Origin: an uncultured Planctomycetaceae bacterium
GTDB lineage: Bacteria > Planctomycetota > Planctomycetia > Planctomycetales > Planctomycetaceae
NCBI GenBank assembly: GCA_913031625.1
Contig: CAJWGB010000008.1
Location: 1 to 55,470 of the forward strand
Direction of reading: 5' to 3'
Length of the DNA stretch: 55,470 nt
In this document: positions 42,999-52,316 of the stretch, in pieces
Layout of the letters: each line of letters opens with the position of its first letter
How positions within the stretch are numbered: position 1 is the first letter of the stretch
Program-made: the position numbers and the translations under genes
Notes under the pieces: generated by a model
The model's input: only the letters and a program-made list of their open reading frames with translations
The model's database searches: none
What the model was told of the DNA's origin: nothing

Positions 42999-44960
42999 AT
43001 GAAGAGTCGTGCTTTCGCTCTGTTTCTGTCAGCCACAACTGTCTGTATGGCCAGCCCCGCGGACCGGCTCGAGTTTGGTCTGAGCGACTATCGAGGCAAA
43101 TTACATCAACTCAGCGACTATGAGGACTCGAAAGTCGTTGTGCTGGCGTTCACCGGAACAGAGTGTCCGCTGGTGAAACTGTATGGCCCCGTGCTCTCGC
43201 GCATGTCGGACGAGTTCGCAGGAAAGGGAGTGACGTTCCTTGGCATCAATGCCAATCGACAGGATTCACTGACGGAGATCGCCGCATACGCTCGCCGATC
43301 CGGAATTCGATTTCCAATCCTCAAAGACCTCCGAAACAAGCTGGCGGATCAAATCGGCGCGACTCGTACTCCGGAAGTTGCTGTTCTCAATGAAAGACGT
43401 GAAGTGGTCTATCTTGGGCGTATCGACGATCAGTACGGCTACACATTTAAACGCGCAGAGCCGATTCATACGTGGCTGAAAGATGCAATCACCAGCACGC
43501 TTGAGGGAAGGTTCCCGGCCCAAAAGCAAGTCCCTGCAGAGGGGTGCCTGATTGGCCGTCAGCGAAAGACAGACAATAACAGCCCAATCACCTACACCAG
43601 CCACATTGCCGGAATTTTGAATCGTCACTGCGTTAACTGTCACCGCCCTGGTGAGATTGCTCCGTTCTCACTGACCGACTACGAAGAAGTTGCAGGCTGG
43701 GCGGACATGATTCGTGAAGTGACCCGCGACAACCGAATGCCCCCGTGGCATGCAGATCCGGCTCACGGCGAGTTCGCCAATTCACGTGTTCTGACTGCCG
43801 AAGAGAAGCAGCAAATCGACTTGTGGGTACGAGCCGGTGTCCCTGCAGGTGATCTGAGCGATCTGCCCACGCTGAAGCCAAAAGCCGAGGGATGGCAGCT
43901 GGCGTCTCAGCCGGACATCGTCATTGATATGGGCAGGACGTTTAACGTGCAGAGCGAGGGAACTGTTCGGTACAAATACTTCGAAGTGGATCCAGGATTT
44001 AAAGAACACAAGTGGATTCGTGCGGCGGAGCTGAAGCCCGGCGATCCGGAAGTGGTCCATCACATTCTGGCATTAGTACGCAAGCCGGGACTGGACCGCC
44101 GCGGTCTCGCTGGAGGCGGCGAGTTCCTTGCCGCTTATGTGCCCGGACTTCGGGCGGCTCCTTATCCGAAAGGCGCGGCAAAGTTTGTTCCTGCCGGTTC
44201 CAAACTGATCTTTCAGCTGCACTACACGCCGATCGGAGAGGCTCGAAAAGACAGGAGCAGGATTGGCCTGTATTTCGCTGATGACGATGAAGTCGAAAAA
44301 GTCGTTCTCACTCAGCGGGCATCAACTGGTGGGAGATTGAGGATTCCTCCGGGGGATTCAAACTATCGAACAACAGCCAGTACTGCGTCTCGATACTCAT
44401 GCGAATTGCTCGCACTGATGCCGCACATGCATCTGAGGGGCAAGTCGTTTCGTTATGAACTTGAGCATGCAAACACACGTCAGGTCGTGTTGAACGTGCC
44501 GCAGTACGATTTCAACTGGCAGACCGTCTACCGACTCAGGGAGCCCATCCAGATCAGCCGCGGGACACGCATGCTTTGTACGGCCCATTTCGACAACTCG
44601 ACCGAAAATCTGAACAACCCTGATCCCGCTCGAACGGTCACATGGGGTGACCAGACCTGGGACGAAATGATGATTGGCTACTATGACATCGCAGTCGATC
44701 GTAGTCAGCTGCCAGCGGAGACATTTGAGCAACCGAAGAAGCCCAATCATCGTGAGCCGACCGAGGAAGAACTGAATGCCCGAACATTCCCACTGCTTAA
44801 CCGCTTCGACGCTGACGGAGACGGAAAGATTCAGAAGACTGAAGTGGACAACAATTACCAGTTCCTGTTCCGTCGCCTGGACTCCAACGACGACGGTGAG
44901 CTGACTCGAGCCGAGTTAAGCAGACTGCCAGCCGTTCGGAAAAAGAAAAACGAACCGTAA
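42999..44960 (+). CDS. Secreted multidomain redoxin / CxxCH / copper-monooxygenase-like / EF-hand protein
   Basis: The 653-residue protein has a signal peptide and four parts. (1) An AhpC/redoxin fold with one Cys, C56, in GTECPLVKLYGP. (2) A CxxCH region, C211-V-N-C-H215, followed by PGEIAPFSLTDYEE and NRMPPWHAD, as in planctomycete cytochrome-like segments. (3) A region matching the copper-binding pattern of PHM/DBH-type monooxygenases: H354-H355, H408, H476-M-H478 and a late Met (557/558), so both copper sites look complete. (4) Two EF-hand loops (604-615, 628-639) at the C-terminus. The ATG at 42999 has GGAG eight bases upstream. Likely a periplasmic redox enzyme; substrate unknown. Confidence 0.85.
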   Translation: MKSRAFALFLSATTVCMASPADRLEFGLSDYRGKLHQLSDYEDSKVVVLAFTGTECPLVKLYGPVLSRMSDEFAGKGVTFLGINANRQDSLTEIAAYARRSGIRFPILKDLRNKLADQIGATRTPEVAVLNERREVVYLGRIDDQYGYTFKRAEPIHTWLKDAITSTLEGRFPAQKQVPAEGCLIGRQRKTDNNSPITYTSHIAGILNRHCVNCHRPGEIAPFSLTDYEEVAGWADMIREVTRDNRMPPWHADPAHGEFANSRVLTAEEKQQIDLWVRAGVPAGDLSDLPTLKPKAEGWQLASQPDIVIDMGRTFNVQSEGTVRYKYFEVDPGFKEHKWIRAAELKPGDPEVVHHILALVRKPGLDRRGLAGGGEFLAAYVPGLRAAPYPKGAAKFVPAGSKLIFQLHYTPIGEARKDRSRIGLYFADDDEVEKVVLTQRASTGGRLRIPPGDSNYRTTASTASRYSCELLALMPHMHLRGKSFRYELEHANTRQVVLNVPQYDFNWQTVYRLREPIQISRGTRMLCTAHFDNSTENLNNPDPARTVTWGDQTWDEMMIGYYDIAVDRSQLPAETFEQPKKPNHREPTEEELNARTFPLLNRFDADGDGKIQKTEVDNNYQFLFRRLDSNDDGELTRAELSRLPAVRKKKNEP

Positions 44961-45074
44961 ACTGACTCAACTCAGACGGGCGTCCCACAATTGACTGGAT
45001 GCGTGATTGCAGACTGCTGTGGCATCGCAGCGCAAGCAGGTGACTGCACCTGGATCGCCTCCCCCCAAAAAAGA

Positions 45075-45106
45075 AAAAGCCGGCGCTCAGCTGACCGCCG
45101 GCTTTT
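45075..45106. terminator. Bidirectional rho-independent terminator
   Basis: AAAAGCCGGCG pairs perfectly with CGCCGGCTTTT around a ten-base loop. A-runs precede and T-runs follow, so it serves both the gene ending at 44960 (+) and the one ending at 45125 (-). Confidence 0.9.
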
Positions 45107-45124
45107 CGTTGCACCAAAAGTCAG

Positions 45125-46087
45125 TCAAACAGTCGCGCCGATCGGCTCAATTGTCTGGTCAAGTGCTGAAACAATCGCAGGTACGATTTCCTCCGCCTGT
45201 CCGGACGGAATCTGGCACGTGCCTGCAGCAGTATGACCACCGCCACCGTGCTCGAGGCACAGAGTGCCAACGTCTGTTGGGTTCGTTCGATTCAGGATCG
45301 ACTTTCCGATCGCGACCACAGTCGTGTCCGGCACACGGCTCTTCAGCAGATGAACCGAGATGTTGCTTTCTGGAAAGAGCGCATAAACCAGAAATCGGTT
45401 GCCGGAATAGATCGTCTCTTCGTTTCGATAGTCCATGACCACAACGTTGCCGTACACGCCGGAACAGCGGGCAATCTGCTCAAGGAAGTTCTCCCGCTGT
45501 GAGTTGTAAAGGTCGACTCGTTCCTTAACGTCAGGCAGGGCAAGAATCTGCTTAATGGAATGAGTGCGACAGAAGTCGACCAGAGCCATCATAAGCTGGT
45601 AGTTTGATATTCGGAAGTTGCTGAATCGTCCGAGTCCCGTGCGTGGGTCCATGATGAAGTTCAGCATGGACCAGTCACGGGGAGCAAGAATTTCATCACG
45701 TGTGAAGCGAGCCGAGTCAGCCTTGTCGACGGCTTCCATCATTTCCAGACTGATCCTGGGAAATCGCTCAGCGCCACCGAAGTAGTTAAATAAAACTCGT
45801 GCCGTTGAATCCGCGTCCGGGTCAAGGATGAGGTTTTGTCGAACCACATTTCCATTGCGGACCGCCTCACTGCAGTGGTGATCAAAGCACAGGTGACAGC
45901 CTTCTACATACGGCAGGTTTGTGATGATGTCGCGACTGGTCACTTCGATCAGCCCGTCCTGCATATCCTTCGGGTGAACGAACAGGATGTCATCCAGCAT
46001 CTGCAGTTCACGCAGGATCGCTGCGCAGACCAGACCGTCAAAATCACTGCGTGTAATGAGTCGGTATCGAAATGCTTCCGTTGCCAT
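45125..46087 (-). CDS. DHH/DHHA1-family phosphoesterase
   Basis: The 320-residue cytoplasmic protein has the DHH signature D69-H70-H71 in HLCFDHHCSE, an N-terminal metal-binding SDFDGLVCAA (D14, D16), the DKADSARF segment and a C-terminal DHHA1 domain with EHGGGGHTAAG. Family members are exopolyphosphatases, nanoRNases or cyclic-dinucleotide hydrolases. The overall length resembles NrnA/PDE-like proteins, but the exact substrate cannot be told. It is convergent with the copper/redoxin gene. Confidence 0.88.
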   Translation of the reverse strand: MATEAFRYRLITRSDFDGLVCAAILRELQMLDDILFVHPKDMQDGLIEVTSRDIITNLPYVEGCHLCFDHHCSEAVRNGNVVRQNLILDPDADSTARVLFNYFGGAERFPRISLEMMEAVDKADSARFTRDEILAPRDWSMLNFIMDPRTGLGRFSNFRISNYQLMMALVDFCRTHSIKQILALPDVKERVDLYNSQRENFLEQIARCSGVYGNVVVMDYRNEETIYSGNRFLVYALFPESNISVHLLKSRVPDTTVVAIGKSILNRTNPTDVGTLCLEHGGGGHTAAGTCQIPSGQAEEIVPAIVSALDQTIEPIGATV

Positions 46088-46341
46088 GGGATTGGCTTTC
46101 TGAGTGAAGACAGCAGAAAATAGTGGCCCAGGGAGCGCAGCCCATTGTCTAAAACTAGCCCGTCGTTGAAGAGGCCGTCGAAATGGGTACCGGTGTGCAC
46201 AAAAAACATCTTCTGTCCGGATAGACTGTTAGAGACAGCGCGATTGTGAGGGTCGCAGCGGCAGCTGTTTCAGCTTCTCCTGACGTGATTGAAGCCGACA
46301 ATTACAGGTCAGTTCCTCCGTCCGGCTAAGTCAAAGACACG

Positions 46342-46902
46342 ATGAACGTAACACAGAAAGTCGAAGTCCATTTTCATCAGACAGACCGGCTGTCAGTGAT
46401 CCACTCATCCGACACGAACGCCGAGGCCGACGAGCAGTTCGGTGAGATTGCGCTGACGATCTACAGCACCATGAAAGTGCTCGGGAATTTGGGGGCATCA
46501 AAGCTGACCGCAATGGTTGCTCAGGTGCTGATCGACGGAGACAGAACAATTCCAGTGTTCGCTAACGGGTCTGCGACAGGAGGCTTTGAATTCCTCAGGG
46601 AACCCGCAGAAGCGAAACGCAGGATCACGGCGACTATCGAACTGACCGAATCAAACGTCACGTTCCGCCATCGAAACAGGGGCTTTGGCCTGTTGTCTCG
46701 CGGACTCCAGCAATCTGCGGCAATCTCTACACTCGCACTGATTCGGTACTTTGCCATCAAGCGTGCAGACGATCAGGCGTACCTGAGCTCACTTGCAACA
46801 GCTGCGGTCAACTGCGGAAAACATGCAGCATTCAGGAAGAAGGACCGTCTTGCCGTGAGTGCTGAAATCCTGATCGCGACGTTTCGGGATCGCTACAGCT
46901 AA
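46342..46902 (+). CDS. Hypothetical protein
   Basis: A 186-residue frame with a His/Gln-rich start (MNVTQKVEVHFHQTDRLSVIH), a beta-rich centre (TIPVFANGSATGGFEFLREPA; TATIELTESNVTFRHRNRGFG) and two helical segments at the C-terminus. It has no signal peptide, membrane segment or known motif. It has no clear ribosome site, but it is followed by a good hairpin terminator at 46979-47011. No equally good frame exists on the other strand. Reality of the gene is moderately supported. Confidence 0.5.
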   Translation: MNVTQKVEVHFHQTDRLSVIHSSDTNAEADEQFGEIALTIYSTMKVLGNLGASKLTAMVAQVLIDGDRTIPVFANGSATGGFEFLREPAEAKRRITATIELTESNVTFRHRNRGFGLLSRGLQQSAAISTLALIRYFAIKRADDQAYLSSLATAAVNCGKHAAFRKKDRLAVSAEILIATFRDRYS

Positions 46903-46978
46903 ACAAGGTTTCAGCCAGTCGTAATGCATGCCGGGGCATACCGTTTCACAGCAGCAGGTTTCAAGGGCGCATGAAAAG

Positions 46979-47011
46979 GCCGCACCTGAATCCTTAGGTG
47001 CGGCTTTGTTT
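46979..47011. terminator. Rho-independent terminator
   Basis: GCCGCACCT pairs with AGGTGCGGC around an eight-base loop, followed by TTTGTTT on the right and with AAAA on the left. It lies between the hypothetical gene (+) and csrA (-) and can serve both. Confidence 0.85.
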
Positions 47012-47076
47012 CATTACCGGAAACTCCGCGGTCACGGTGGGGACGGGAACTGTGCGGAGTGTTCCCGGCAGACCGT

Positions 47077-47274
47077 TTAGTCGACCGTTGGTTTTTCGGC
47101 AGGTCCTGTTTCTTCTCGTTTGATGGCGTCGTAGATCTCTTCGCGATGTACTGTGACATCTCGCGGGGCGTCAATTCCTAATCGGACCTTGTCGCCTCGG
47201 ATTTCGATAACCATCAGAGTGATGTTGTCGCCAATTACAATCTTCTCATCTTTTTTTCGACTGAGTACCAGCAT
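47077..47274 (-). CDS. csrA: Carbon storage regulator CsrA (RNA-binding translational regulator)
   Basis: The 65-residue protein begins MLVLSRKKDEKIVIGDNITL and continues VRLGIDAPRDVTVHREEIYD, the complete CsrA/RsmA sequence, including the conserved LSRK and the R(D)V-x-VHREE RNA-contact region. It binds GGA-containing mRNAs to control translation. Length is typical. GAGG lies six bases upstream of the ATG at 47274. The usual flagellar partner fliW is not in the window, so control by FliW cannot be inferred here. Confidence 0.95.
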   Translation of the reverse strand: MLVLSRKKDEKIVIGDNITLMVIEIRGDKVRLGIDAPRDVTVHREEIYDAIKREETGPAEKPTVD

Positions 47275-47785
47275 GATAAACCTCGGTCAATCTTTCTTCT
47301 TGAATGATCGCCGCCCGTCCCCAACTCGGTCCACTGCGACACATGCAGTAAACAAGGGCAAGCCGTGCCAAACAGAACGCATCCAGTTCGCCTGGTGAGT
47401 CCTTCAGGTTTGAGTCTATGAAGCTTTTTCGGCCGTTGGCGATGAGTTTCTGCGAAAATTGCCGCTGGCTGATGGCCGCCACTGCAATGTCCGCCGGTTT
47501 GTTCCGACAGCAACGCTTTTAGCGGGCCGGTTGTATCGATTAGAGAAGCCAGGCAGCCGAACGCACCGGGTTCTGTTACCAGGTTCTCCGGCTCCTCAGT
47601 GAGCTCGCCTTAACGAGCGAGGCCTCAGCATCCATGATCTTGAGGCGATTTGAACGTGGAAACAATCGGTGAGACCAACGCCCGTTTGACCAAGACGGTG
47701 ATGACTTCGATTGACAATCCAAACCGTCGTACGGAAAAAACACGTTCTTCACAGTTCCACGACCGTCATTCGGCTGCTGATCGTC
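47275..47785. other. Intergenic region, no gene recognised
   Basis: About 510 bases between divergent genes should hold the csrA promoter and that of the oxidoreductase. Open frames on both strands are short and not protein-like. A 34-codon frame at about 47419 contains a CxxC but has no ribosome site. I see no hairpin or known operator. Confidence 0.45.
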
Positions 47786-49093
47786 ATGCCAACTCCGTCT
47801 TCCTCCCGTCGATTGTTTCTCGGTTCTCTGGCTGCAGCAGCTGGAATGAGTCTCCGGCAGCCGGCCATGGCTTATACCAAACCACGAATGGTGTCCGAGA
47901 GAGCAGGGATTGGTGCTATCGGGCTGCGTTATCAGGGAAGCGTCATCGCTCACAAGGCTGCCATGTACGGCGACATTGTTGCCGTGTGTGACGTCGACAG
48001 AAATGTTCGCGACACTGCCAAATCAGCTTTCGGCAGCACGCCCAAAGACTATGAGAATTATCGACAGCTGCTTGAGCGTAAGGATGTCGACATCGTCACC
48101 ATCGGAACTCCCGATCACTGGCACACCAAAATGGTGATCGACGCCTGCCTTGCCGGAAAAGACGTCTATTGCGAAAAGCCACTCACGCTGACGATTGACG
48201 AGGGCATACAGCTTCGCGAGGTCGTCCGGAAAACAGGACGAGTCGTACAGGTCGGATCCTGGCAGAGATCGGATGACCGATTTCGGCAGGCAGTCGAGAT
48301 GGTTCACCAGGGACGGATTGGGAAACTCAAACAGGTCGATGTTGTTCTGGGGAAGAACAAGACGGGCGGTCCGTTCGCACAGCGTCCGGTCCCGGGCAAC
48401 TTCAACTGGAATCTCTGGCAGGGCCAGACGCCTGATGTACCCTACCTTGAGGAACGTTCTCATTACACGTTTCGCTGGTGGTATGAGTACTCTGGAGGTC
48501 AGATGACGGACTGGGGAGCTCACCACCTTGATATTGCTCAATGGGGCATCAACTCTCTGCCGGTTGAGATCACTGGTTCAGCGAAGTATCCATCCGTTGA
48601 AAATGGCTTCAATGTTGCGGTCGATTTTGATGCCTCGTACCGCTACGCCAATGGCGTGGTGATGAATGTTGCTGATAACGGACGCAACGGAATTATGTTC
48701 ACCGGTGAGGCCGGCCGCATCTTCGTAAACCGGGGTGTTATCCAGGGAAAGCCTGTCGAGGATCTGAAGCGGGATCCACTGCCACGAGAACAGTGGAGGG
48801 CCTACTCGTTCGACAATCTCAAACGTCCGCCTCGTGCCGGGAAACTCGATGCGATCATCAATCACATGGGGAACTTCTTCGACTGCGTTGAAGCCCGAGA
48901 ACGTCCGGTTTCTGATATTGAAAGCCAGCACCGAAGTGTATCGACCTGCCACCTCGGCAATATCGCGATGAAGACCGGTCGAACGGTGAAATGGGATCCT
49001 GAAGCAGAAACATTCCCAGGCGATGCGGAAGCTCAGCGGCTGATGAAGCGAGATCAGCGAGAGGGTTTTGAGACCGATACAGGTGTCGCCTGA
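47786..49093 (+). CDS. Tat-exported Gfo/Idh/MocA-family oxidoreductase (copy B)
   Basis: The 435-residue protein has a twin-arginine signal (PSSSRRLFLGSLAAAAGMS) and the same domain order as copy A at 13773: Rossmann start (GIGAIGLRYQGSVI), TPDHWHTK, VYCEKPLTLTIDEG, then HYTFRWWYEYSGGQMTDWGAHHLDIAQW. The glycine motif is altered (GLRYQG in place of GGRGRG), which may change the cofactor site. The ATG at 47786 puts the Tat signal first; an ATG at 47711 is in frame. The metallophosphoesterase starts three bases after this stop, so the two genes are probably co-transcribed and coupled. Confidence 0.9.
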   Translation: MPTPSSSRRLFLGSLAAAAGMSLRQPAMAYTKPRMVSERAGIGAIGLRYQGSVIAHKAAMYGDIVAVCDVDRNVRDTAKSAFGSTPKDYENYRQLLERKDVDIVTIGTPDHWHTKMVIDACLAGKDVYCEKPLTLTIDEGIQLREVVRKTGRVVQVGSWQRSDDRFRQAVEMVHQGRIGKLKQVDVVLGKNKTGGPFAQRPVPGNFNWNLWQGQTPDVPYLEERSHYTFRWWYEYSGGQMTDWGAHHLDIAQWGINSLPVEITGSAKYPSVENGFNVAVDFDASYRYANGVVMNVADNGRNGIMFTGEAGRIFVNRGVIQGKPVEDLKRDPLPREQWRAYSFDNLKRPPRAGKLDAIINHMGNFFDCVEARERPVSDIESQHRSVSTCHLGNIAMKTGRTVKWDPEAETFPGDAEAQRLMKRDQREGFETDTGVA

Positions 49094-49096
49094 CTG

Positions 49097-50260
49097 ATGT
49101 TGACCGGCCTGTTGATTCTGATCCTGGCTTCGGTTGGAAATGCAGAGTGGTGGGTCATCCTGATCAACCACAGGCATGCCCTCCGGATCACCGTGACCAG
49201 CGCGAAAAAGATCCGCTGGCTTCACGATGCAGCACTCGTATTCACACCGATCCTCTTCCTTATATTCGCAGGGTTGAGGACTAATGGGCTCCTCCGAGGT
49301 GGTACGTGGAGTGATCTGCCTGTGCTGTTGCAGCTGATACTCGGATTCGCAATTGCCGGTTGTCTGTCGTTACTCTGGTGCATGGTGCAGTGGCAGCTGC
49401 AGGCCCCCTGTCGAAAGCGAGAGGTTATAAAACTCTGCAACTTCAGCGCGGAATCGGACGTGAGAGGGTCTAAACCGTCGCCCTTTCTGAAGGTTCCCGG
49501 CAACCAGATCCTGAAGCTGGAAGTCAACAGGAAGCAAATCACCGTTCCACGTGAAGGGGCAGCAGCCGACGTTCTCCGCATCGCCCACTTTTCAGACCTG
49601 CATGTCTTTAACTGTCCTGGCCTGAGCTACTTTGACAAGACGTTTGAGGAGCTGAAGGAACTGACCCCGGACGTCTTTATCTTCACGGGAGACACACTGG
49701 ACTGCCCGGACCTGCTGGAGAATATTCTACCGTTCTTTAAAGAGCTGCTGACTGTTGCGCCGGGGTACTTCATCCTCGGCAACCATGATGCACTGTTCGA
49801 TCAGGAGGCGATCCGAGCCGGAATCGTCAGTACGGGCTGGACGAACGCAGGTGGTCTGGTTCTGGAAACCGACATTGCTGGACATTCAATTGTGATGGCC
49901 GGAAGTGAAGCACCGTGGATTGGAGAGAATCCAACGCCGCCCGCAGACGGGAACCATGGGCTCAGACTTCTCCTGAGTCACACGCCGGACCAGCGTGACT
50001 ACGCGGTCAAAGGGAATTACGACCTGATGCTAAGTGGACACAATCACGGAGGTCAGATCGTGCTGCCATTCATCGGCCCTGTTTATTCTCCCAGCCGGTT
50101 TGGGGTCAGGTACGCCGGTGGGCTATTCCAGCACGGACATCTTCACATGCACGTCTCACGCGGCGTCGCCTCGAAGGACCCACTCCGGATTAACTGCCTG
50201 CCGGAGATTTCGCTCCTTGAGATTCAGTGGGCCGGGAATTCCCAGCTCGATGAAAGCTGA
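49097..50260 (+). CDS. Membrane-anchored calcineurin-like metallophosphoesterase
   Basis: The 387-residue protein has three hydrophobic helices in the first 100 residues, then a metallophosphoesterase domain. The metal motifs are in order: FSDLHV (D, H), FTGDTLD (D), ILGNHD (N, H), LLLSHTPD (H) and SGHNHGGQ (H-x-H). YkuE/LpxH-like enzymes of this kind hydrolyse phosphodiesters, sometimes in lipids or cyclic nucleotides. The gene starts three bases after the Gfo/Idh/MocA stop. A link between a sugar oxidoreductase and a phosphodiesterase is not known to me; the pairing is only contextual. Confidence 0.9.
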   Translation: MLTGLLILILASVGNAEWWVILINHRHALRITVTSAKKIRWLHDAALVFTPILFLIFAGLRTNGLLRGGTWSDLPVLLQLILGFAIAGCLSLLWCMVQWQLQAPCRKREVIKLCNFSAESDVRGSKPSPFLKVPGNQILKLEVNRKQITVPREGAAADVLRIAHFSDLHVFNCPGLSYFDKTFEELKELTPDVFIFTGDTLDCPDLLENILPFFKELLTVAPGYFILGNHDALFDQEAIRAGIVSTGWTNAGGLVLETDIAGHSIVMAGSEAPWIGENPTPPADGNHGLRLLLSHTPDQRDYAVKGNYDLMLSGHNHGGQIVLPFIGPVYSPSRFGVRYAGGLFQHGHLHMHVSRGVASKDPLRINCLPEISLLEIQWAGNSQLDES

Positions 50261-50740
50261 CTGCGTAGCATGTGACTGACAAAATCCATCCGGAAAAATC
50301 CCACAGAGTCGCGGCCTCTCATCTGAATCACCTCGCGGCACGACGGAAACTGCTATCAATGCGAGAGTTATGGCTTTGTATGTAACTTGTCAGACGAGAC
50401 CGACCACCAACTGCCGGACTTCATCACTTCGTGTCTTATTGCGCGGCTAAGAGAAGTCGCCCCCGATTGCATCTCAGCCTGAAAGTTAATACCTGTCATT
50501 GATGTACGGTTCTCCCGCAGAGGACCCTGAAATACACGTGCGACAGGCAAGTGAGTGTGTCTGCTGAGGGAATGACACGTCTCTGAATCCTGCCCGCAGT
50601 TCAGGCTCGTCGACCTGTGTGGGTGTATGCTCCAACAGTCGCCGAAATCCTCTGACAAATTCAGCGGAATTAGCTAAGATCTGATGCTGGTTCGACGTCA
50701 GATCAGTGGGGCTGAGTGGCAGCAAGCGAGGAACACGAGA
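50261..50740. other. Intergenic region, no gene recognised
   Basis: About 480 bases upstream of msrA show no convincing gene on either strand. The minus-strand frame at 50368-50658 is not protein-like. A promoter for msrA should lie near its right end; no consensus was identified. Confidence 0.45.
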
Positions 50741-51307
50741 ATGGACGACAAGAAAAAAACGGCTGTGGCAACCTTCGCAGGGGGCTGTTTCTGGTGCACC
50801 GAGGCTGTGTTTGAGCGACTGAAGGGAGTTTCCAAAGTAACTTCCGGATATATCGGCGGCAGCGTTCCCAACCCAACCTATCGTCAGGTCTGCGAAGGCA
50901 CGACGGGACACGCAGAAGCGGTTCAGATCACCTATGACCCCACGGTGATCACATTCGAACAGTTGCTTGACGTTCACTTTCACACGCATGATCCCACGAC
51001 ACTCAATCGTCAGGGGGCGGATGTTGGGACTCAGTATCGTTCGGCTGTCTTTGTCCATGACGACAAGCAGAAGGCGACGGTCGAAAACATGATCACCAGG
51101 CTGGATAAAACAAAAGAGTTCAGCAGTCAGATCGTGACGACGATCGAAAAGTACTCGAAATGGTATCCGGCGGAGGACTACCATCAGGAGTATTTCAAGC
51201 TGAACCCGAATGCCGGGTATTGTCAGTTTGTGGTTGGCCCCAAAGTGGCCAAGTTTCAAAAGCGTTACAAAGATCTGCTGAAGCCAAAGAAGACGTCAAA
51301 ACCGTAG
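50741..51307 (+). CDS. msrA: Peptide methionine sulfoxide reductase A
   Basis: The 188-residue enzyme repairs oxidised methionine (S-sulfoxide). The nucleophile is C16 in GGCFWCTEAVF, with the family's Glu (E21) just after it. The family segments SGYIGG, TGHAEAVQI, FHTHDPTTLNRQGADVGTQYRSA and AEDYHQEYF are all present. A possible recycling Cys is in NAGYCQF near the C-terminus. The ATG at 50741 has GAGG about nine bases upstream; an in-frame ATG at 50684 gives an unlikely extension. Location is cytoplasmic. It precedes ddl by 43 bases. Confidence 0.95.
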   Translation: MDDKKKTAVATFAGGCFWCTEAVFERLKGVSKVTSGYIGGSVPNPTYRQVCEGTTGHAEAVQITYDPTVITFEQLLDVHFHTHDPTTLNRQGADVGTQYRSAVFVHDDKQKATVENMITRLDKTKEFSSQIVTTIEKYSKWYPAEDYHQEYFKLNPNAGYCQFVVGPKVAKFQKRYKDLLKPKKTSKP

Positions 51308-51350
51308 GTCCTGCGCCTGACTGATACCGCTCACATTCGGAAGGATCCAC

Positions 51351-52265
51351 GTGAGAATCGTTGTGATCGCCGGAGGTGATTCTGCTGAACGAGCAGTGAG
51401 CCTTGAAAGTGGAACTGCCGTTGTCGCTGCGCTGCAGGATCGTGGTCACCATGTCAGCCAGCTGGACCCGCACACGTCGGCCGTTGCTGACATGTCATCC
51501 GACACCGACATTGCCGTTCCCATGCTTCATGGCACCGGCGGAGAAGACGGCGTCCTGCAGCAGCAGCTTGATGAGGCTGCGATGCGATACACAGGTTCGA
51601 GTGCCGCTGCTTCTCGGCTGACCTTCGACAAGAATCTTACGAACGATTGCCTGCGAAACCACGGGTTGCCGGTTGCTGACAGTGTTGTGGTTAAGTCTGC
51701 CTCTCAGGAGGCCGCTTTGGAGTTTTTCGGGGCGACAGGTCCGGTGGTCACCAAGCCGGTTTGCCAGGGATCCAGTATTGGTGTTTCCATCGTTCAACAG
51801 GCGGGCAAACTGTCTGACGCTATCACGCTGGCGTTGCAGTTCGACGATCGTTGTCTGGTTGAATCTTACATTCCAGGACGTGAAATGACGGTGGCGGTGC
51901 TCAATGGAAAGCCTCTCCCGGCAATTGAGATCCGTCCCGCTGCTGGTGAGTGCGATGAAGCTGCCGGATGGTATGACTACGAATCCAAGTATCACGACGA
52001 TCGCACTGAGTACATCTTTGACGAAACTGAATTGGGGTCCACACTTGGGCAACTCGCCACCGATGCGTGCCGGGCGTGCGGCGTGACGGGGATCGCCCGT
52101 GTGGATTTTCGAGTGGATCCACAGGGTGTTCCGTGGGTTTTGGAAATCAATACGATCCCCGGAATGACGTCTCACAGCCTTGTTCCAATGGCAGGCATGC
52201 GAATCGGAATGAGTCTGGGTGAGGTGATCGAAGCGACGATTCATCAGGCTCTGGAACCTGATTAG
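51351..52265 (+). CDS. ddl: D-alanine--D-alanine ligase
   Basis: The 304-residue ATP-grasp enzyme makes D-Ala-D-Ala for peptidoglycan, consistent with the finding that planctomycetes have a peptidoglycan wall. Visible motifs are the N-terminal IAGGDSAERAVSLESG, the MLHGTGGEDGVLQ block, TKPVCQGSSIGVS (ATP-grasp lysine), GREMTVAVLNG and the metal/ligand ending VPWVLEINTIPGMTSHSLVP. The start is a GTG at 51351 with AAGGA close upstream. It is short, like the DdlB type. It follows msrA and may be co-transcribed, but no mur gene is adjacent. Confidence 0.93.
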   Translation: MRIVVIAGGDSAERAVSLESGTAVVAALQDRGHHVSQLDPHTSAVADMSSDTDIAVPMLHGTGGEDGVLQQQLDEAAMRYTGSSAAASRLTFDKNLTNDCLRNHGLPVADSVVVKSASQEAALEFFGATGPVVTKPVCQGSSIGVSIVQQAGKLSDAITLALQFDDRCLVESYIPGREMTVAVLNGKPLPAIEIRPAAGECDEAAGWYDYESKYHDDRTEYIFDETELGSTLGQLATDACRACGVTGIARVDFRVDPQGVPWVLEINTIPGMTSHSLVPMAGMRIGMSLGEVIEATIHQALEPD

Positions 52266-52316
52266 AGTCGAAGCCTCGAATGGAATGCGGTGAAGCTCCC
52301 GCTGAGGCGTTTTTGT

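Noticed and set aside
47419-47523. 34-codon frame with a CxxC in the csrA upstream region
   Set aside because: No ribosome site and no conserved pattern; too short to support.
50486-51259. 257-codon minus-strand frame
   Set aside because: Antisense to msrA, which has complete family motifs.
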